A stretch of 64,000 nt of DNA from Paralithodes platypus (GCA_032716605.1 CM064505.1:44421464-44485463), one strand, 5' to 3'. Numbered from the stretch's first letter, positions 40,813 through 51,395 are shown. Program-made: numbers and translations. The notes: generated by a model from the letters alone, not told the origin.

Positions 40813-41042
40813 ATGGAGCGAGGTGGCGGTGGAAGTAGTGGTAATGGTGGTGGTGGGGATGAGAACAACCGATGCGCGTGTGGCAGGACCCTACAGATGT
40901 TGGGTGTTCATGTCACCCCCACAACGGGCGGACAGTTCCAACTCCGGGTCGCCGCCACGGATTCAATCGAGTTCCTGCGGCGCCTCGTCTCCAAACGTCT
41001 GCGGGTACCCAAGGAGCGCATCTGTCTCCTGTACCGCGACAG
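40813..41042 (+). CDS. First coding exon of a midnolin/Stuxnet-like protein (N-terminal part of ubiquitin-like domain)
   Basis: The exon encodes 76 complete codons plus two bases. After MER comes a Gly/Ser-rich linker (residues about 4-19), a short DENNRCACGRTL stretch, and then a domain start MLGVHVTPTTGGQFQLRV leading into SIEFLRRLVSKRL and RVPKERICLLYRDR. The KRL-(R/K)VPKER-LL--D pattern is what I recognise from midnolin (vertebrate MIDN; fly Stuxnet), a nuclear protein whose ubiquitin-like domain takes part in ubiquitin-independent delivery of substrates to the proteasome. That role is family knowledge. Only the first half of the domain is here. The ATG at 40813 is chosen because an in-frame TAA lies just upstream (40780-40782), no other ATG intervenes, and the context has purine at -3 and G at +4. 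The exon ends AG|GTGCGT at 41042/41043, a good donor, leaving phase 2. Downstream exons should lie to the right. Alternative: another Ubl-domain protein. Confidence 0.75.
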
Positions 41043-41589
41043 GTGCGTCCACAACTATAGCTATATGTAGATGTAAACTTACAGGATATAGGACTAGCCT
41101 AGATCAAGATACGCCCTCAAATTTGACCCCAGATGGTACTTCACAAAGGTCCATGTAGCTATCATACACCAGATTCCAATTATATTGCTAGGTGAACAGG
41201 TGCCTGGAGGATGGAGACACAAATATGCTTACTTACATGATGAGAGAACAACGCCCATCAAATGTATCCAACATACATTTACGTACAGGCTAAACGAGGC
41301 ACGCCTATCAAATTAAGCCCAGATGGGATGAGACTCCACCAAGGGCCTGGATGCTCAAAGTCCTAAATTGGAATGGTCAACGTCACAAGAAATCAATTAA
41401 CAATTTTGCGACACATGCTACGGCAGTATAACTCCGAAGAGCTGCGACAAAGTAAGTTTTTTAGGGAGCCAGGATACTCCCGGTATTTAGCCTACTAGGC
41501 CTAGGCCTATATCGCATCATTTCACATTCAGTATCGTCATTCTCGTGTCAGCAATAGCCTACTCAAAACACATTATAGCCTGTGCCTAG

Positions 41590-41590
41590 G

Positions 41591-41682
<92 letters not shown>

Positions 41683-41683
41683 T
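41590..41683. repeat. AT dinucleotide run followed by AG run
   Basis: About 38 AT units (to 41667) then about eight AG units. Confidence 0.95.
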
Positions 41684-42404
41684 GAGTTAGTTAGTTTCGT
41701 AAGTATTGAACTGTTAATGTTATAACTTACCATGCCATACGTAAATTTTCCTTCGAGTATTCGGCCCCATGTTCCCTTTACCTGTACTGCAATAAACTGC
41801 AGTGCTAGATGAACAGGTGCGAGAAGCTACATCATACTTTTGACTGAGGCGCTTATCAAATATAACTCAGATGGAACGTCACAAAGGTTCACATTTAATT
41901 TAAAACTATCATAGTTTATGTTTTGTCTGTGTCTATTTACTGCTAGGTGGACAGATACATCAAGAACGACATTTATTGTTTTATTTTCAGGCTCCGCCTT
42001 TCCTGAAATTCCTGTCATCATTCTCATTCTCCGTATGTTTCATTTCTCTCTGTTCCCACTTCTATCTTATTTTCATGTCCTCCCCACCTTTTCCTTCCTC
42101 CCATTTGAACCATTTCCTAATCATTTGTTCTCTTACTTTTCTTGTTTCTTGCTAATTCTTCTTTTTCTTTGAATTTCTCTTTACCTTCTTTTTCTTCCCC
42201 CCTCGTGTGTGTAATATTATCCTTGGCCTGCCCTGGGGTATAGACACACACACACACATGACTTAGACTTACACACTCACTATAGATACACACACACAGG
42301 CTACTCTCGTGTCGTCAACCAACCTTGACAATCAAAATGGGTGTCAATCTCCAAAATATGAATTGTGTTATCATTATGGTTTATTATTTTGTTATCATTA
42401 CAGC

Positions 42405-42475
42405 GCGACGGAGCGGCGTAGGCTCGAGCTCTAGGGGGGTCCGGGGGCATGCCCCCCCCCCTGATTTTTTTGAGA
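42405..42475. repeat. GC-rich hairpin motif with CCGGGGGCATGCCCC
   Basis: GCGACGGAGCGGCGTAGG, then GGGGGGTCCGGGGGCATGCC followed by a C run. GGGGGCATGCCCCC is a perfect palindrome. It is similar in style to the GGGGGCGGCAGCCCCC motif at 43073 and 43192 but is not the same sequence. Confidence 0.5.
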
Positions 42476-43049
42476 ATTTAGGTGTCTAAAACAGTATTTC
42501 CTGCAATCTAAAAGAAATCAAGATGGAAAATATGGAGACCAAAATTATGTCAATTTAGGCCTAGGCCTACCTATTTTGTTTCCTAAAAAAAAAAAAAAAA
42601 AATGGTTGGGGAGTTTCTGTTATCATTATACAAAAAGTTAATTTGCGTTATCACTAAAAAAAACAGCGTCGTTTGACACCCTGAATCAAATCGATAAATG
42701 TTTAGCCTAAGTTAGAAGAGTAGATGCACATATTCAGAGTATCTCCAACAATGCAAGTAACCTATAAATAATTTGATTTATTTATTACCCGAATCATATA
42801 TGATAGCCTATACGGTATATACCGTATATATACGGCATATACGGTACATATTTTGGTTATACTGATGTTTTGGACCGACAGTTAGCTCATCAATCTGTTT
42901 AGGCCTAATAGGTCCGTTAGAGCATATACATCATTGCTATATATGGCATTAAGAGCTGAAATGTATTATAAGGGAGAAAAAACAAAAACGCTAAAATACA
43001 TGTATAGGCCTAGGCTACTGTAAAACAATAAGTTTTTCAGCCAGTACCC

Positions 43050-43265
43050 AACCAGCGGGGGTGTGGGGGCGGCAGCCCCCACCCATATACTAGGTTAGGT
43101 TAGGTAAGGTTGTTAGGTTAGGCTAATAGCCTAGAACATTTAAAAAAAAAAAAAAAAAAAAAAAAAACCTAACCAGCGGGGGTGTGGGGGCGGCAGCCCC
43201 CACCCATAATACTAGGATAGGTTAGGTAAGGTTGTTGGGTTAGGCTAATGTCTTCCCAAAGTTGA
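43050..43265. repeat. Duplicated GC hairpin plus TTAGG-like block
   Basis: Two direct copies, about 43050-43130 and 43169-43245: AACCAGCGGGGGTGTGGGGG, CGGCAGCCCCCACCCAT, ACTAGG and TTAGGTAAGGTTG. They are separated by a run of about 27 A. Each holds the hairpin GTGGGGGC-GGCA-GCCCCCAC. Confidence 0.8.
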
Positions 43266-44040
43266 CTATTTTTATAACATGAACTATTAGGCTACCCACT
43301 CCACCCCGTGAAATCCGAGCCAGCTTTCGTCAAAAGTTTGCTCGGGTATTCACAAAATTGGGTTGTATGGGTTTTCAATTTGGGAAAACCCGAGCCAAGT
43401 TTTGATACAAAGCGCTATATTATTGTATTTTTAACCTTTTAACCCCTCATTTTCCCTGAACTTCATAGCCCTCCCCACTAGTGAGGGGCGTGTTTTTAGA
43501 TTGTTGGATAATGGGTAAATACTCATTTCCGCTCCTCTTCAGTATAAAACAACACTATATCTGAAGGAAAAATTACAAAAAACAAAATCAAACTTACTGA
43601 AATCGCTGTCGGTCCAAAAAGTCAGGTTTACCCATATTTTAGCATTAGGCCTATAGCCTAGTAAAAGAAAGTATAATTAGTTTTTAGTTTTAAGTATTTG
43701 GTCCTCGATTCCTATAATCACTGATTTTCAAGAATTCATAGTCACTGTACATTTCCCTACCTTGGTATTTCATGCCGCTTGCGAATTATTATTTAAGATT
43801 TACCGTACCGTACTCACAATTCGTTACTAACATCCAGTGAACTGATGACGTTATTAGATCCATGAACTTTGAAGATTAGGCTAGTTTTATAATTATGTCG
43901 CCCCTCATTTTTATTTTGATGAATAAATACAAATAATCGGACAATATTTACGAGCCGCACCACAGGTAGCAGCGCAATCTTAATGGGTGATGGCAAAGTA
44001 ACATAAAGGTTAAGATTTGTTCGCATAGCTTTAAACTTCC
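43266..44040. other. Unassigned DNA
   Basis: No exon or bounded repeat recognised. GAAATCCGAGCCAGC / AAACCCGAGCCAAG phrases near 43310 and 43385 may be local duplicates. Confidence 0.4.
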
Positions 44041-44041
44041 G

Positions 44042-44102
44042 GAAATTAATGGGTAATAAATACGATGATTTCTTATTTAAAAAAATTAATGGGTAATAAA
44101 TA
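44042..44102. repeat. Flanking duplication at a retroposon insertion
   Basis: AAATTAATGGGTAATAAATAC occurs twice (44043 and 44083), and AATACGATGATTTCTT occurs at 44060 and again after the insert at 44488. This suggests target duplication with local rearrangement. Confidence 0.6.
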
Positions 44103-44480
44103 CTATCTATCTATCTATTGCCGGACGCCTTACTCCCCTTAATGAGGGTGGCCATACACAGAAGGCCCCCAAGTGGACCTATCCCTTGTAAGAGGGACAA
44201 CCCATGCCAGTTTACTGAAGGACTTACAGGATTGAACACTCAATTTAGGTCCCGTCCGACCCCGAGGCCCTCTATGTATCTTTTCAGCACTATTTTTCTA
44301 GTGGTGGTCGGCTAACCTGCTTCACCCTTATGTAAGCAGTAGGCTACCATTTGTATCAGGTTTACTCCCCTAGACAAGTTGTCGACCAAGGCTGACGAGT
44401 CCCATCCACCCGGATTTGTATAAGGTGGTCTCCCCTAGATGGGTTGCCGACCAAGGCTAACGAGTCTCATCCACCCGAAT
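44103..44480 (-). mobile_element. ATAG-tailed retroposon 3' end, copy 2
   Basis: Nearly the same as 22418-22800. Minus strand ends CCACCCTCATTAAGGGGAG, TAAGGCGTCCGGCAATAGATAG. The tandem pair of AAGGCTGACGAGTCCCATCC-type units lies at its far end (44385-44475). It is flanked by a duplicated AATACGATGATTTCTT. Confidence 0.75.
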
Positions 44481-44567
44481 ATACGAAAATACGATGATTT
44501 CTTTTTTTAACTCAAGTCCGCCGCCTTAAAAATACTGTATGCGTAGCCTACCATATCTATAGTCCAT

Positions 44568-44711
44568 TATAAGTAGGCCTGAAATTGCCAACCCTAATCT
44601 CTGTACCGGTAGGCCTAGAAATATTAGTTTGATTATATATTCAAGTAGTTTTTTTGAGCTATGGAGGTTAGTGGTTAAGATTTTGGGCCTACTTGAAATG
44701 AATAGGCTTTA
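44568..44711. mobile_element. Palindromic MITE (CTATAGTCTATTC family), shortened copy
   Basis: CTATAGTCCATTATAAGTAGGCC at the left pairs with GGCCTACTTGAAATGAATAGG at the right. The centre is reduced. Confidence 0.6.
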
Positions 44712-45267
44712 CCCAGGGGAGGCCTCATAGACATGTGATAAGGAGGTGGTGCTGGAACTCCTGTTTAATATGTCTGGCTTCCCTTACTGTTTCTGTTTGG
44801 GTCTCACCTACACATAGACAATACTAATAATTTTGCTCTATTAGTCTTTCAAATTTGGGGGAGACACTAGAAAACAATACCTTACTAATTTTGCTCTCTA
44901 TTACTCTTTCAAATTTGGGAGAGACACTAGTTACAGGCAGTTTTGCATTTTGTCGATTTTGGCTCCTTCAAACAGACACAAAAGTCATGTGAGCCCATTC
45001 CAAGACAACTCTTTTGATCTGTCAATTTCACATCGACTTTCTAACGTTAAGCTCCACTTCATAGTTTCATGGCAGGCATAGCCTAGGCTACAACTGTCTC
45101 GGTAGCTGTGGTATGTGTACAGTCATGATCAATAGGCGTGTTTTACCTCTACTATTTCATCTTTGGATATGTTTGATAAAACAAAATAGTCCTATCATAT
45201 CATAGCTGTACATAAACAGATCCTGTATTATAGCTTTAGATACCGGTAACTCAAATATATTGATACC

Positions 45268-45312
45268 GTACGTAAGGACAGCTGAAACATGATTTATTAG
45301 CGCTACCGTATA
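45268..45312. mobile_element. Mariner-like MITE (CAGTCGGCC family), end fragment
   Basis: GGACAGCTGAAACATGATTTATTAGCGCTACCGTA matches the right end at 18236-18267 (GACAGCTGAGACATGACTTATTAGTGCC). Confidence 0.45.
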
Positions 45313-45361
45313 CGATATAATCCTTTATTCAGATTAAGCCTATAGCAATAGATTTTCACAG

Positions 45362-45410
45362 AAAATGGAGCCTTGGCGGGAAACTCGCGACATCCGGGAC
45401 ACCCGGAGAG
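45362..45410 (+). CDS. Candidate second exon (49 nt) of the midnolin-like gene
   Basis: The acceptor GATTTTCACAG (ending 45361) and donor GTATAA (45411) bracket 49 nt. Joined to the exon at 40813-41042 in its required phase (AG + A), it reads R-KWSLGGKLATSGTPGE with no stop and leaves phase 0. Ubiquitin-like folds have a G-K/R-x-L turn followed by a conserved Gly at this point, and GGKL...G fits that spacing by eye. The matching residues are few and the donor is weak, so this may be chance. The segment is GC-richer than its flanks. A cDNA would settle it. Confidence 0.3.
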
Positions 45411-45563
45411 GTATAATATCAAATCATCTTCCATATTTAACTCTAGGTGATCGATAACATTATTTTCACTTCCCATTGCCAATATACTAAGACTGACTTA
45501 TTGGTTTAATAGTTTAGTTAATTTTTAAGCCGCGTATTTCTATTATTGTGTGTAAGTGTTCAG

Positions 45564-45607
45564 GTGGAGGACTACTCTCGCTTGATTCCCAGAGACGGTG
45601 ACGCTCG
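45564..45607 (+). CDS. Candidate third small exon (44 nt)
   Basis: GTGTTCAG acceptor, 44 nt reading VEDYSRLIPRDGDAR in phase 0, then donor GTAAAG at 45608. It is phase-compatible with the preceding candidate and would leave phase 2. The acceptor's pyrimidine tract is poor and the residues do not clearly match the end of the midnolin ubiquitin-like domain. Confidence 0.2.
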
Positions 45608-45744
45608 GTAAAGACGCCCGTAGTTATTTTTGCTTTTTGTGAGCAATATTCGGGTGCCGGAAGTGCGGAAAGAGACTAGAGGTGGTGTTTGACGAATAGC
45701 GGACGGACTGAGAGGAGAATGGGAAGGAAATAGGCTGAAATAAG

Positions 45745-46045
45745 GTGAGACATATGGGTGATATAAGAACAATAAGGAGTTTTAAGATAAAATTAGATAG
45801 GTATATGGACGAGATGGGTTGGGTGTGAGCCTGTGAGGGGGATCTGTCAGGTGTGGGCCAATCGGCGCTCTGTAGACTCCCGTTTTCTGACCTTACCGTT
45901 CCGTGAGGTCAGTCCTAATGGTGTGAGTGAGCTGGGCTTTATAAGCTCAGCTTATAAGGCCTTATAATTAGGGTTAAGTGTGAGAGGGATCTGCCTCGTT
46001 TGGGCCAATCGGCCTTCTGCAGACTCCCATGTTCTTATGTATACT
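45745..46045 (+). mobile_element. Probable LINE (L2/CR1-like) 3' end with duplicated segment
   Basis: ATAAGAACAATAAGGAGTTTT begins a frame reading IRTIRSFKIKLDRYMDEMGW before a stop, a typical ending of CR1/L2-type ORF2. Two copies follow of GGGATCTG...GTGTGGGCCAATCGGC-type text (about 45838-45885 and 45985-46035) ending AGACTCCC. No RT core. Confidence 0.45.
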
Positions 46046-46199
46046 GAAGTAGCCTATGTAGCGCACATAAATAAAGTCCGTTCCTATCCTTCATAACCTA
46101 TTCCGGTACCGGTAGGCTTCTTGTGTGCAATGTCACATTGTCTCCTATCTCCATTTGTCACAATTATGAGGCTCTCCATTTTATATACCAGTAAGGCAT

Positions 46200-46420
46200 A
46201 TTTAAAGTACGGTACGGTACTATACGGCACCGATTACTATATCTACAGTATGTACAGTACCGGTATATATAGCCTCTTTATACCACGGTAACTAATACTG
46301 TACTTCACAATTTTCGCACCGTACCTGTATAGTAATTTTATTTTATTTTATTCCTGTACCGGTATTATATATTAGTCAGTCTTTACATTACATTTTCGTT
46401 CACTACTATGTAACTTTTTA
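46200..46420. other. Dense TACGGTA / ACCGGTA word cluster
   Basis: Words such as AGTACGGTACGGTAC, TACAGTACCGGTATATA and CTGTACCGGTATTA repeat irregularly. This continues, interrupted by microsatellites, to 48380. There is no fixed period. Confidence 0.6.
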
Positions 46421-46458
46421 CCGTATAACTTACAGGCTTATAATAAATTACAGGTAGT

Positions 46459-46459
<1 letters not shown>

Positions 46460-46498
<39 letters not shown>

Positions 46499-46509
46499 GG
46501 GGGGGGGGT
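46460..46509. repeat. Poly-T (about 38) followed by poly-G (about 11)
   Basis: Homopolymer junction; length may be unreliable in the assembly. Confidence 0.9.
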
Positions 46510-46870
46510 CTGCGTTGTACTTCAATTAGCCTATATTACCACACAGACACAGTCCCAGTATAATTTATGGGTACCGGTATTCATTTGTTCTTAAAAGATA
46601 TAATCAGTTAATAAGATGCGGCTTCAAAGGTGTCTTTACCTTACAACAAAAACACAGCCGGACTTTCTAAAACCCGTAATCTCAGTTTTCTTTGGGGGCA
46701 TAATTATAGTGTAAAATATGTTACAGGGTTTGTTTAAAGTTATTTCGGGAGAGGTTGGATCAATAGTGACTAGTCTGTGTGTGTGGTGAACTTTGGTTTA
46801 GTCATTTGTGTACCGTACCGGTATTTGTTAAATATTATAATTATAATAATTTTGATAATAATAAGATAAA

Positions 46871-46984
46871 TCTCTCTCTCTCTCTCTCTCGCTCTCGCTC
46901 TCTCTCTCTCTCTCGCTCTCGCTCTCGCTCTTTCTCTCGCTCTCGCTCTCGCTCTTTCTCTCTCGCTCTTTCTCTCTCGCTCTT

Positions 46985-47077
<93 letters not shown>
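46871..47077. repeat. CT microsatellite with GCTCTC and TTTCTC variants
   Basis: The first 120 bp mixes CTCTCG, CTCGCT and TTTCTCTCTCG units; the rest is pure (CT)n. The long Ser/Leu and Arg/Glu frames over it are artefacts. Confidence 0.95.
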
Positions 47078-47080
<3 letters not shown>

Positions 47081-47679
47081 GCACACACAATTTACTATAT
47101 GTACGGTAGCTATTAATTTAAAGTTGTAGGGCTTGTACGATAGCGGGCAAGAATACCTAATCACCCTTTCCCAACCTATTAAAAGTTAACAGTCCGGTAG
47201 GCTATATCCTACCGTGCTATAGCACATTCAGATAATTAAATGTTAGACAGTAGGCCTACCATTTTGTTTTTTTTGTTTTTTTTTCAAATTATGAGAAAAT
47301 ATAACTCCTACCCAGATGATAAATTGTCTTAACGTTAATATTGTTACCGTACTGATGCCGTAGTTACTAATTATATACGGTACGGTACCGATACATTCCT
47401 ATTGGTATAAAACTACCGTATATTTTTGGCCCCTTTGAATATCATGTACTATGGTACCAAACTGATAGCTTTTATAACGGCGTTGAATACGCGTTGGACT
47501 ATACTGTATATGGGCGTTTGTGTGGGTGTACCGTGCCAGTTTATACCAATGTTTCTGGTACGGTACGGTAGCCAGTGGAGCAGATTTAGGCAAGATTATA
47601 TTTGCAGGTGTATTATTCGGGTTCGATCAATATATATAATAATGGTGTTCGTATCTAGTTGTTCTGTTATCTAGTCCTG

Positions 47680-47892
47680 TTAACCCATTCTGTACTGGCG
47701 ACGTCTTTTTAATCATATTCTAGCTTTATTTGTACGGTTTTATGCAGCTTAAGAAGGATCTGTGGAAGTAAAAAGTGTTGTGAGATTGTTCGAAACCTGT
47801 TAATTGTTGGAGGCCCTTTTTAAACTGAATATAATCGTCTAATAATAGCCAGAACAAAGTTAAAAGGATGTCGCCGGTACTAAAGGGGTTGC
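47680..47892 (+). mobile_element. TTAA/CCCC MITE, copy 10
   Basis: TTAA-CCCATTCTGTACTGGCGACG to GTCGCCGGTACTAAAGGGG-TTGC. Right TTAA lost. Confidence 0.8.
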
Positions 47893-48302
47893 CGGTAATT
47901 ATATTTGACTTTGTTACACCGATATGTGTTTGTTTGTTTAATACCGTAAGGTACTACTATACGGAAGCTCGGTTCGTTATCTGATACCGGTACTTTTGAT
48001 TAGCTTGTGTACAGTACGGTACGGTACCGGTACCAGTAGGTTTATTGGGTAGACTAATATAAGTTACCGTACCGTGCGATAGAGGTCTACACCTTGGACT
48101 AGGTGCCGGTACTCTATAGTTAATATTGTATTAGGTCTTTTATGGTATTTCATACTTGTAAGATTTATTGGTATATATTTTTACCAGTATCGATACGGCC
48201 TGGTACTGGTGCTCTAGGCTATAATACCATACATAACATATGTATACAAACTGGTCCTGATTGTATATTTGTTTGTGTTACCGGTATATATTTATACATT
48301 TT

Positions 48303-48427
48303 ATTAATTATGGTACCATCAGACAAGGTAGACACATTTTATATTTCAGTACGGTACGGACGATACCGTATCGTACCGCACTGAAATATAAAAATGTGTA
48401 CCTTATCTGATGGTACCATAATTAATA
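48303..48427. mobile_element. Near-perfect foldback, about 120 bp
   Basis: TTAATTATGGTACCATCAGA pairs with TCTGATGGTACCATAATTAA, and ACATTTTATATTTCAGT pairs with ACTGAAATATAAAAATGT. The middle is CpG-rich (ACGGTACGG / CCGTATCGTACCG). A likely MITE; the TSD is uncertain because the ends are AT-rich. Confidence 0.75.
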
Positions 48428-48480
48428 CAAACGTATACATACAGTATATAACACACACGAATATATAAACATGATCATTT

Positions 48481-49155
48481 AAATGAAGAGATACGTAGGA
48501 GAGTGGGGCAGCAGGAACATTTGTCAGCCAGAGTGGACAGAAGGGTGCTGAGCTGGTATGGTCATGTTGAACGAATGGGAGATGAAAGGCTTACAAAGAG
48601 AATATGTGAGTCAGGTACAAGGGGAGATAGAAGGGCAGGAAGACTCCCATTGAGATGGAGAGACTGTGTAAGAAAGGCTTTGGATGATAGAGGAATGACT
48701 ATAGATCAGGCAGGGGAAGTGGTGGTGGACAGGAGTGAATGGAGAATGCTTGTGAATAGTTGAGTGAACACGTGGTCATTTGGAGTAAGGGGTCGGGCGC
48801 AAGTTGGACTAGATAATAGTCCATCAGGCGCCTGGCCCGGGGAGACGATTAATATGAAGGGTGTGCCTGGAAGTGTGGTGGGAGGGCTTGTCGCTTTGGC
48901 TCCGCTGCATGTCTGCCTGCCGAGATCGGAACCTCTCCTGGTGGTCAGGGGCCGGGGGAGTGCTGGAGCGACCTTGGTAACCCTGGTCTCTGGGTCTTCT
49001 CCTGGGTGACCTGGATGTGTGAGAGTTTGTGTTTTTTATGTGTTTATTTTTTGTTTTGTTGTTTTTGTGTTTTCCCTGTTCTTGCTCTGTCTTGAGTCGG
49101 CTACCCCCAAAATGGGGATTGGGCCTGAGCATATAGATAGATAGATAGATAGATT
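48481..49155 (+). pseudogene. 5'-truncated LINE: ORF2 C-terminus, 3' UTR, hairpin and ATAG tail
   Basis: An open frame (48503-48763, extendable a few codons upstream as EEIRRRV) carries ARVDRRVLSWYGHVERMGD, ERLTKRIC and RWRDCVRKALDDRGM, then DRSEWRMLVN and a stop. This is the C-terminal signature of APE-type LINE ORF2. It lacks the RT core and is a dead-on-arrival copy. The frame is nearly intact, so it is younger than the 7600 copy. The 3' UTR ends CTGTCTTGAGTCGGC, the hairpin CCCCCAAAATGGGG, ATTGGGCCTGAGCAT and (ATAG)n at 49132-49155. It may be the 3' part of the family whose EN/RT lies at 59.1-61.6 kb, but the two pieces do not overlap, so that link is unproven. Confidence 0.75.
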
Positions 49156-49342
49156 TAAACCGTATCTTATAATAAGTTCGGCATACTGTAGAAGCATGTT
49201 AGTGCATTGCCCCACATACTGTTTTCAAGTTTGAGTGCTGGTATGCGCAACAATGCCAAGGTGAAGGTAAAGAATCTGGCAACACTGTGACCTCCGTAAT
49301 ACTGGTGTCACACGAGAGCTTTAAGTCGCAACTTTCGGTCGT

Positions 49343-49560
49343 CTTGAATATTTCTGTACCGGTGGCATTCGTTTAACTTTGTTGGCTATTATTTGATGGT
49401 TTATTCAGTTAAAACAAAAGTCCTGCGCCAATTAACAGACTTCGAACACTCACTTAACCCTTTGTACTACCACAGGTCCTTCTTGAACTACACAGAATCG
49501 TCTAAATATAGCAAGAATGCAATTTAAAGCACGGCACGTCGCCGGTAGAGAAGGGGTTAA
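49343..49560 (-). mobile_element. TTAA/CCCC MITE, reversed copy
   Basis: The left end is decayed (CTGTACCGGTGGCATTCG); the right end GTCGCCGGTAGAGAAGGGG-TTAA is good. The interior runs in reverse (TGATGGTTTATTCAG first, GAATCGTCTAAATATAGC later). Confidence 0.7.
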
Positions 49561-50481
49561 TACTTTCCCGAAATTTGTGGCAACATTTTTGAGATCTGTT
49601 GCACGGGTATCGGTATCGGACATTAGACTGAAGATAGCTTTCGTAGGCCTAGTCAATTTTCGATGGTCTTAACATTTTTCCGGCGACATTTCTGGGATCT
49701 TTGAGATTGGTATGGGAAATTAGACTTGAAGATAGATTATTATTATTTGTAATACCCGGTACGATACCGGTGCTCAGTTATTCTTATTAGGTTGTTGTAT
49801 TTAGTTCCTATTTCATTGCCGGTACCGGCACTACTATTTTTATTGGGTTTGTTTGCATTTTAGTTTTGTTTTAATTGATGGGTTATTTTTAGTTAGCTTG
49901 TGAAGGAGGTATCTGGCAACACTGTGACCTCTGTAGGATAATGTGCATGACTTTCAACATTTGCAACAAGGTGTAGTGCGCGTGTTTCATGTTATTCGCA
50001 ACTTGTACACTGTCATCATGAGTACCGTAGTCTAAATGGATACCTGGTTATTTTGGTTGTTTGTTTGTTTATTTATTTTATTAGTAGTAGTATTTTGCAT
50101 TTCATATTAGTATTTTTAGAAGCTACGTTATATGTAAGTTGATATTTACCCGTTTTATAAACAATGGTGATTAAAGTACGGGTCGTCTAGGTTAAAACAT
50201 TAATTGAATTCTTGGTAGATTGTTCTTCGTAGGCTAAATGGAATGGAGTGCTGGGGATATCGAAGTGTGTGTGTGTCCAGTTCCGTATATGTGTGTTTTT
50301 CTGAATGTGGGTATGGATTCTGGATTTGTGTGTATTTTCCGGATGTGTGTGTGTGTGTGTGTATGATTTCTGGATGTGTGTATGTGTGAGTGTGTGTGTA
50401 ATGTGTATGTATGTATGTAAGTAAATGTGTGTGTGCGTGTACTTGTAGGCTCAAACCTAATCTTCCCCCCAGCTTGCCTTC
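49561..50481. other. Unassigned DNA with TG-rich tract
   Basis: A TG/TATG-rich stretch at 50262-50440. Two GAAGATAG-ending phrases near 49630 and 49730 (TTAGACTGAAGATAG, TTAGACTTGAAGATAG) are related to the degenerate MITE family of 25468. No exon. Confidence 0.45.
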
Positions 50482-50695
50482 TTAACCCTTCCTGTACCAG
50501 CGACGTGTGTTGTATTTTATTTTAGCTGTATTTAGACGATTTTATGCAGCTTGGGAAGGATCTGTGGTAGCTTAAAAGGTTGATTTAGATAGTTCGAAGC
50601 CTTATAATTGCTAGAGGTCCTTCCTAACCTGAATAAAATCGTCTAATAGTTGCCAGAATATGATGAACATTACGTCCATGGTACTGAACGGGATA
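50482..50695 (+). mobile_element. TTAA/CCCC MITE, copy 12
   Basis: TTAA-CCCTTCCTGTACCAGCGACG to TACGTCCATGGTACTGAACGGG, with the right TTAA decayed to GATA. Interior TTTAGACGATTTTATGCAGC and GAATAAAATCGTCTAATA pair. Confidence 0.8.
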
Positions 50696-50950
50696 GGCTA
50701 ACCAGCGTACCAGATAACTCTCACACAATTATTACCGATAACCAAGTGAAGAGAAGGAAGGAAAATAAATGAAATATGAAGAGAGAAAGGAAGGAGCAAG
50801 AAAGTATGGAGAGAAATAAGGGATAACGGATAAGGGGAAAGAGAATATACACGAAGTAAGAAAATAGTGAAAGGGAGAAGACAGAATGGCTAAATAAGGA
50901 GATAGATAGGGATACGATAACACACATTGAAGGAGACACACAAAATACTG

Positions 50951-50955
<5 letters not shown>

Positions 50956-51016
<61 letters not shown>
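50956..51016. repeat. GA microsatellite
   Basis: About 29 GA units. Confidence 0.95.
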
Positions 51017-51019
<3 letters not shown>

Positions 51020-51296
51020 AACTATGGTAGCTACTTGTGAGAACGTTATTAAGACAGGATGCTTACTGCAACAGGATATAATAAGATAAACTGATATATA
51101 AACAATATGTCGTTAAATATTTTCGAGTGATGTAGAAAAATGGTTGCCTATTTTACTCTGTATTTCTCTATTATGTTCCATTTAGCACACACATTTTCAC
51201 TTGCTGCATGAAAGTGTAGAAGACTGAATATGACCAAAATTTGTATTCATTGGTGAAGTGTAGCAGATAAGACAAAATATTAAACATAAATGAACT

Positions 51297-51391
<95 letters not shown>

Positions 51392-51395
51392 GCAC
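51297..51395. repeat. CA microsatellite
   Basis: About 45 CA units ending GCACGCACAC. Confidence 0.95.

Larger units (their letters stand above)
41043..45361 (+). other. Presumed first intron of the midnolin-like gene, with repeats
   Basis: Inferred intron from the donor at 41043. It holds a long AT/AG microsatellite, GC hairpin repeats near 42.4 and 43.1 kb, a retroposon end at 44103 and a MITE at 44568. Outside these I see no exon with a convincing protein signal. The intron would extend further right if the candidate exon at 45362 is wrong. Confidence 0.35.

Noticed and set aside
46770..47164. Arg/Glu- or Ser/Leu-repeat proteins
   Set aside because: They are translations of a CT microsatellite in several frames and both strands.
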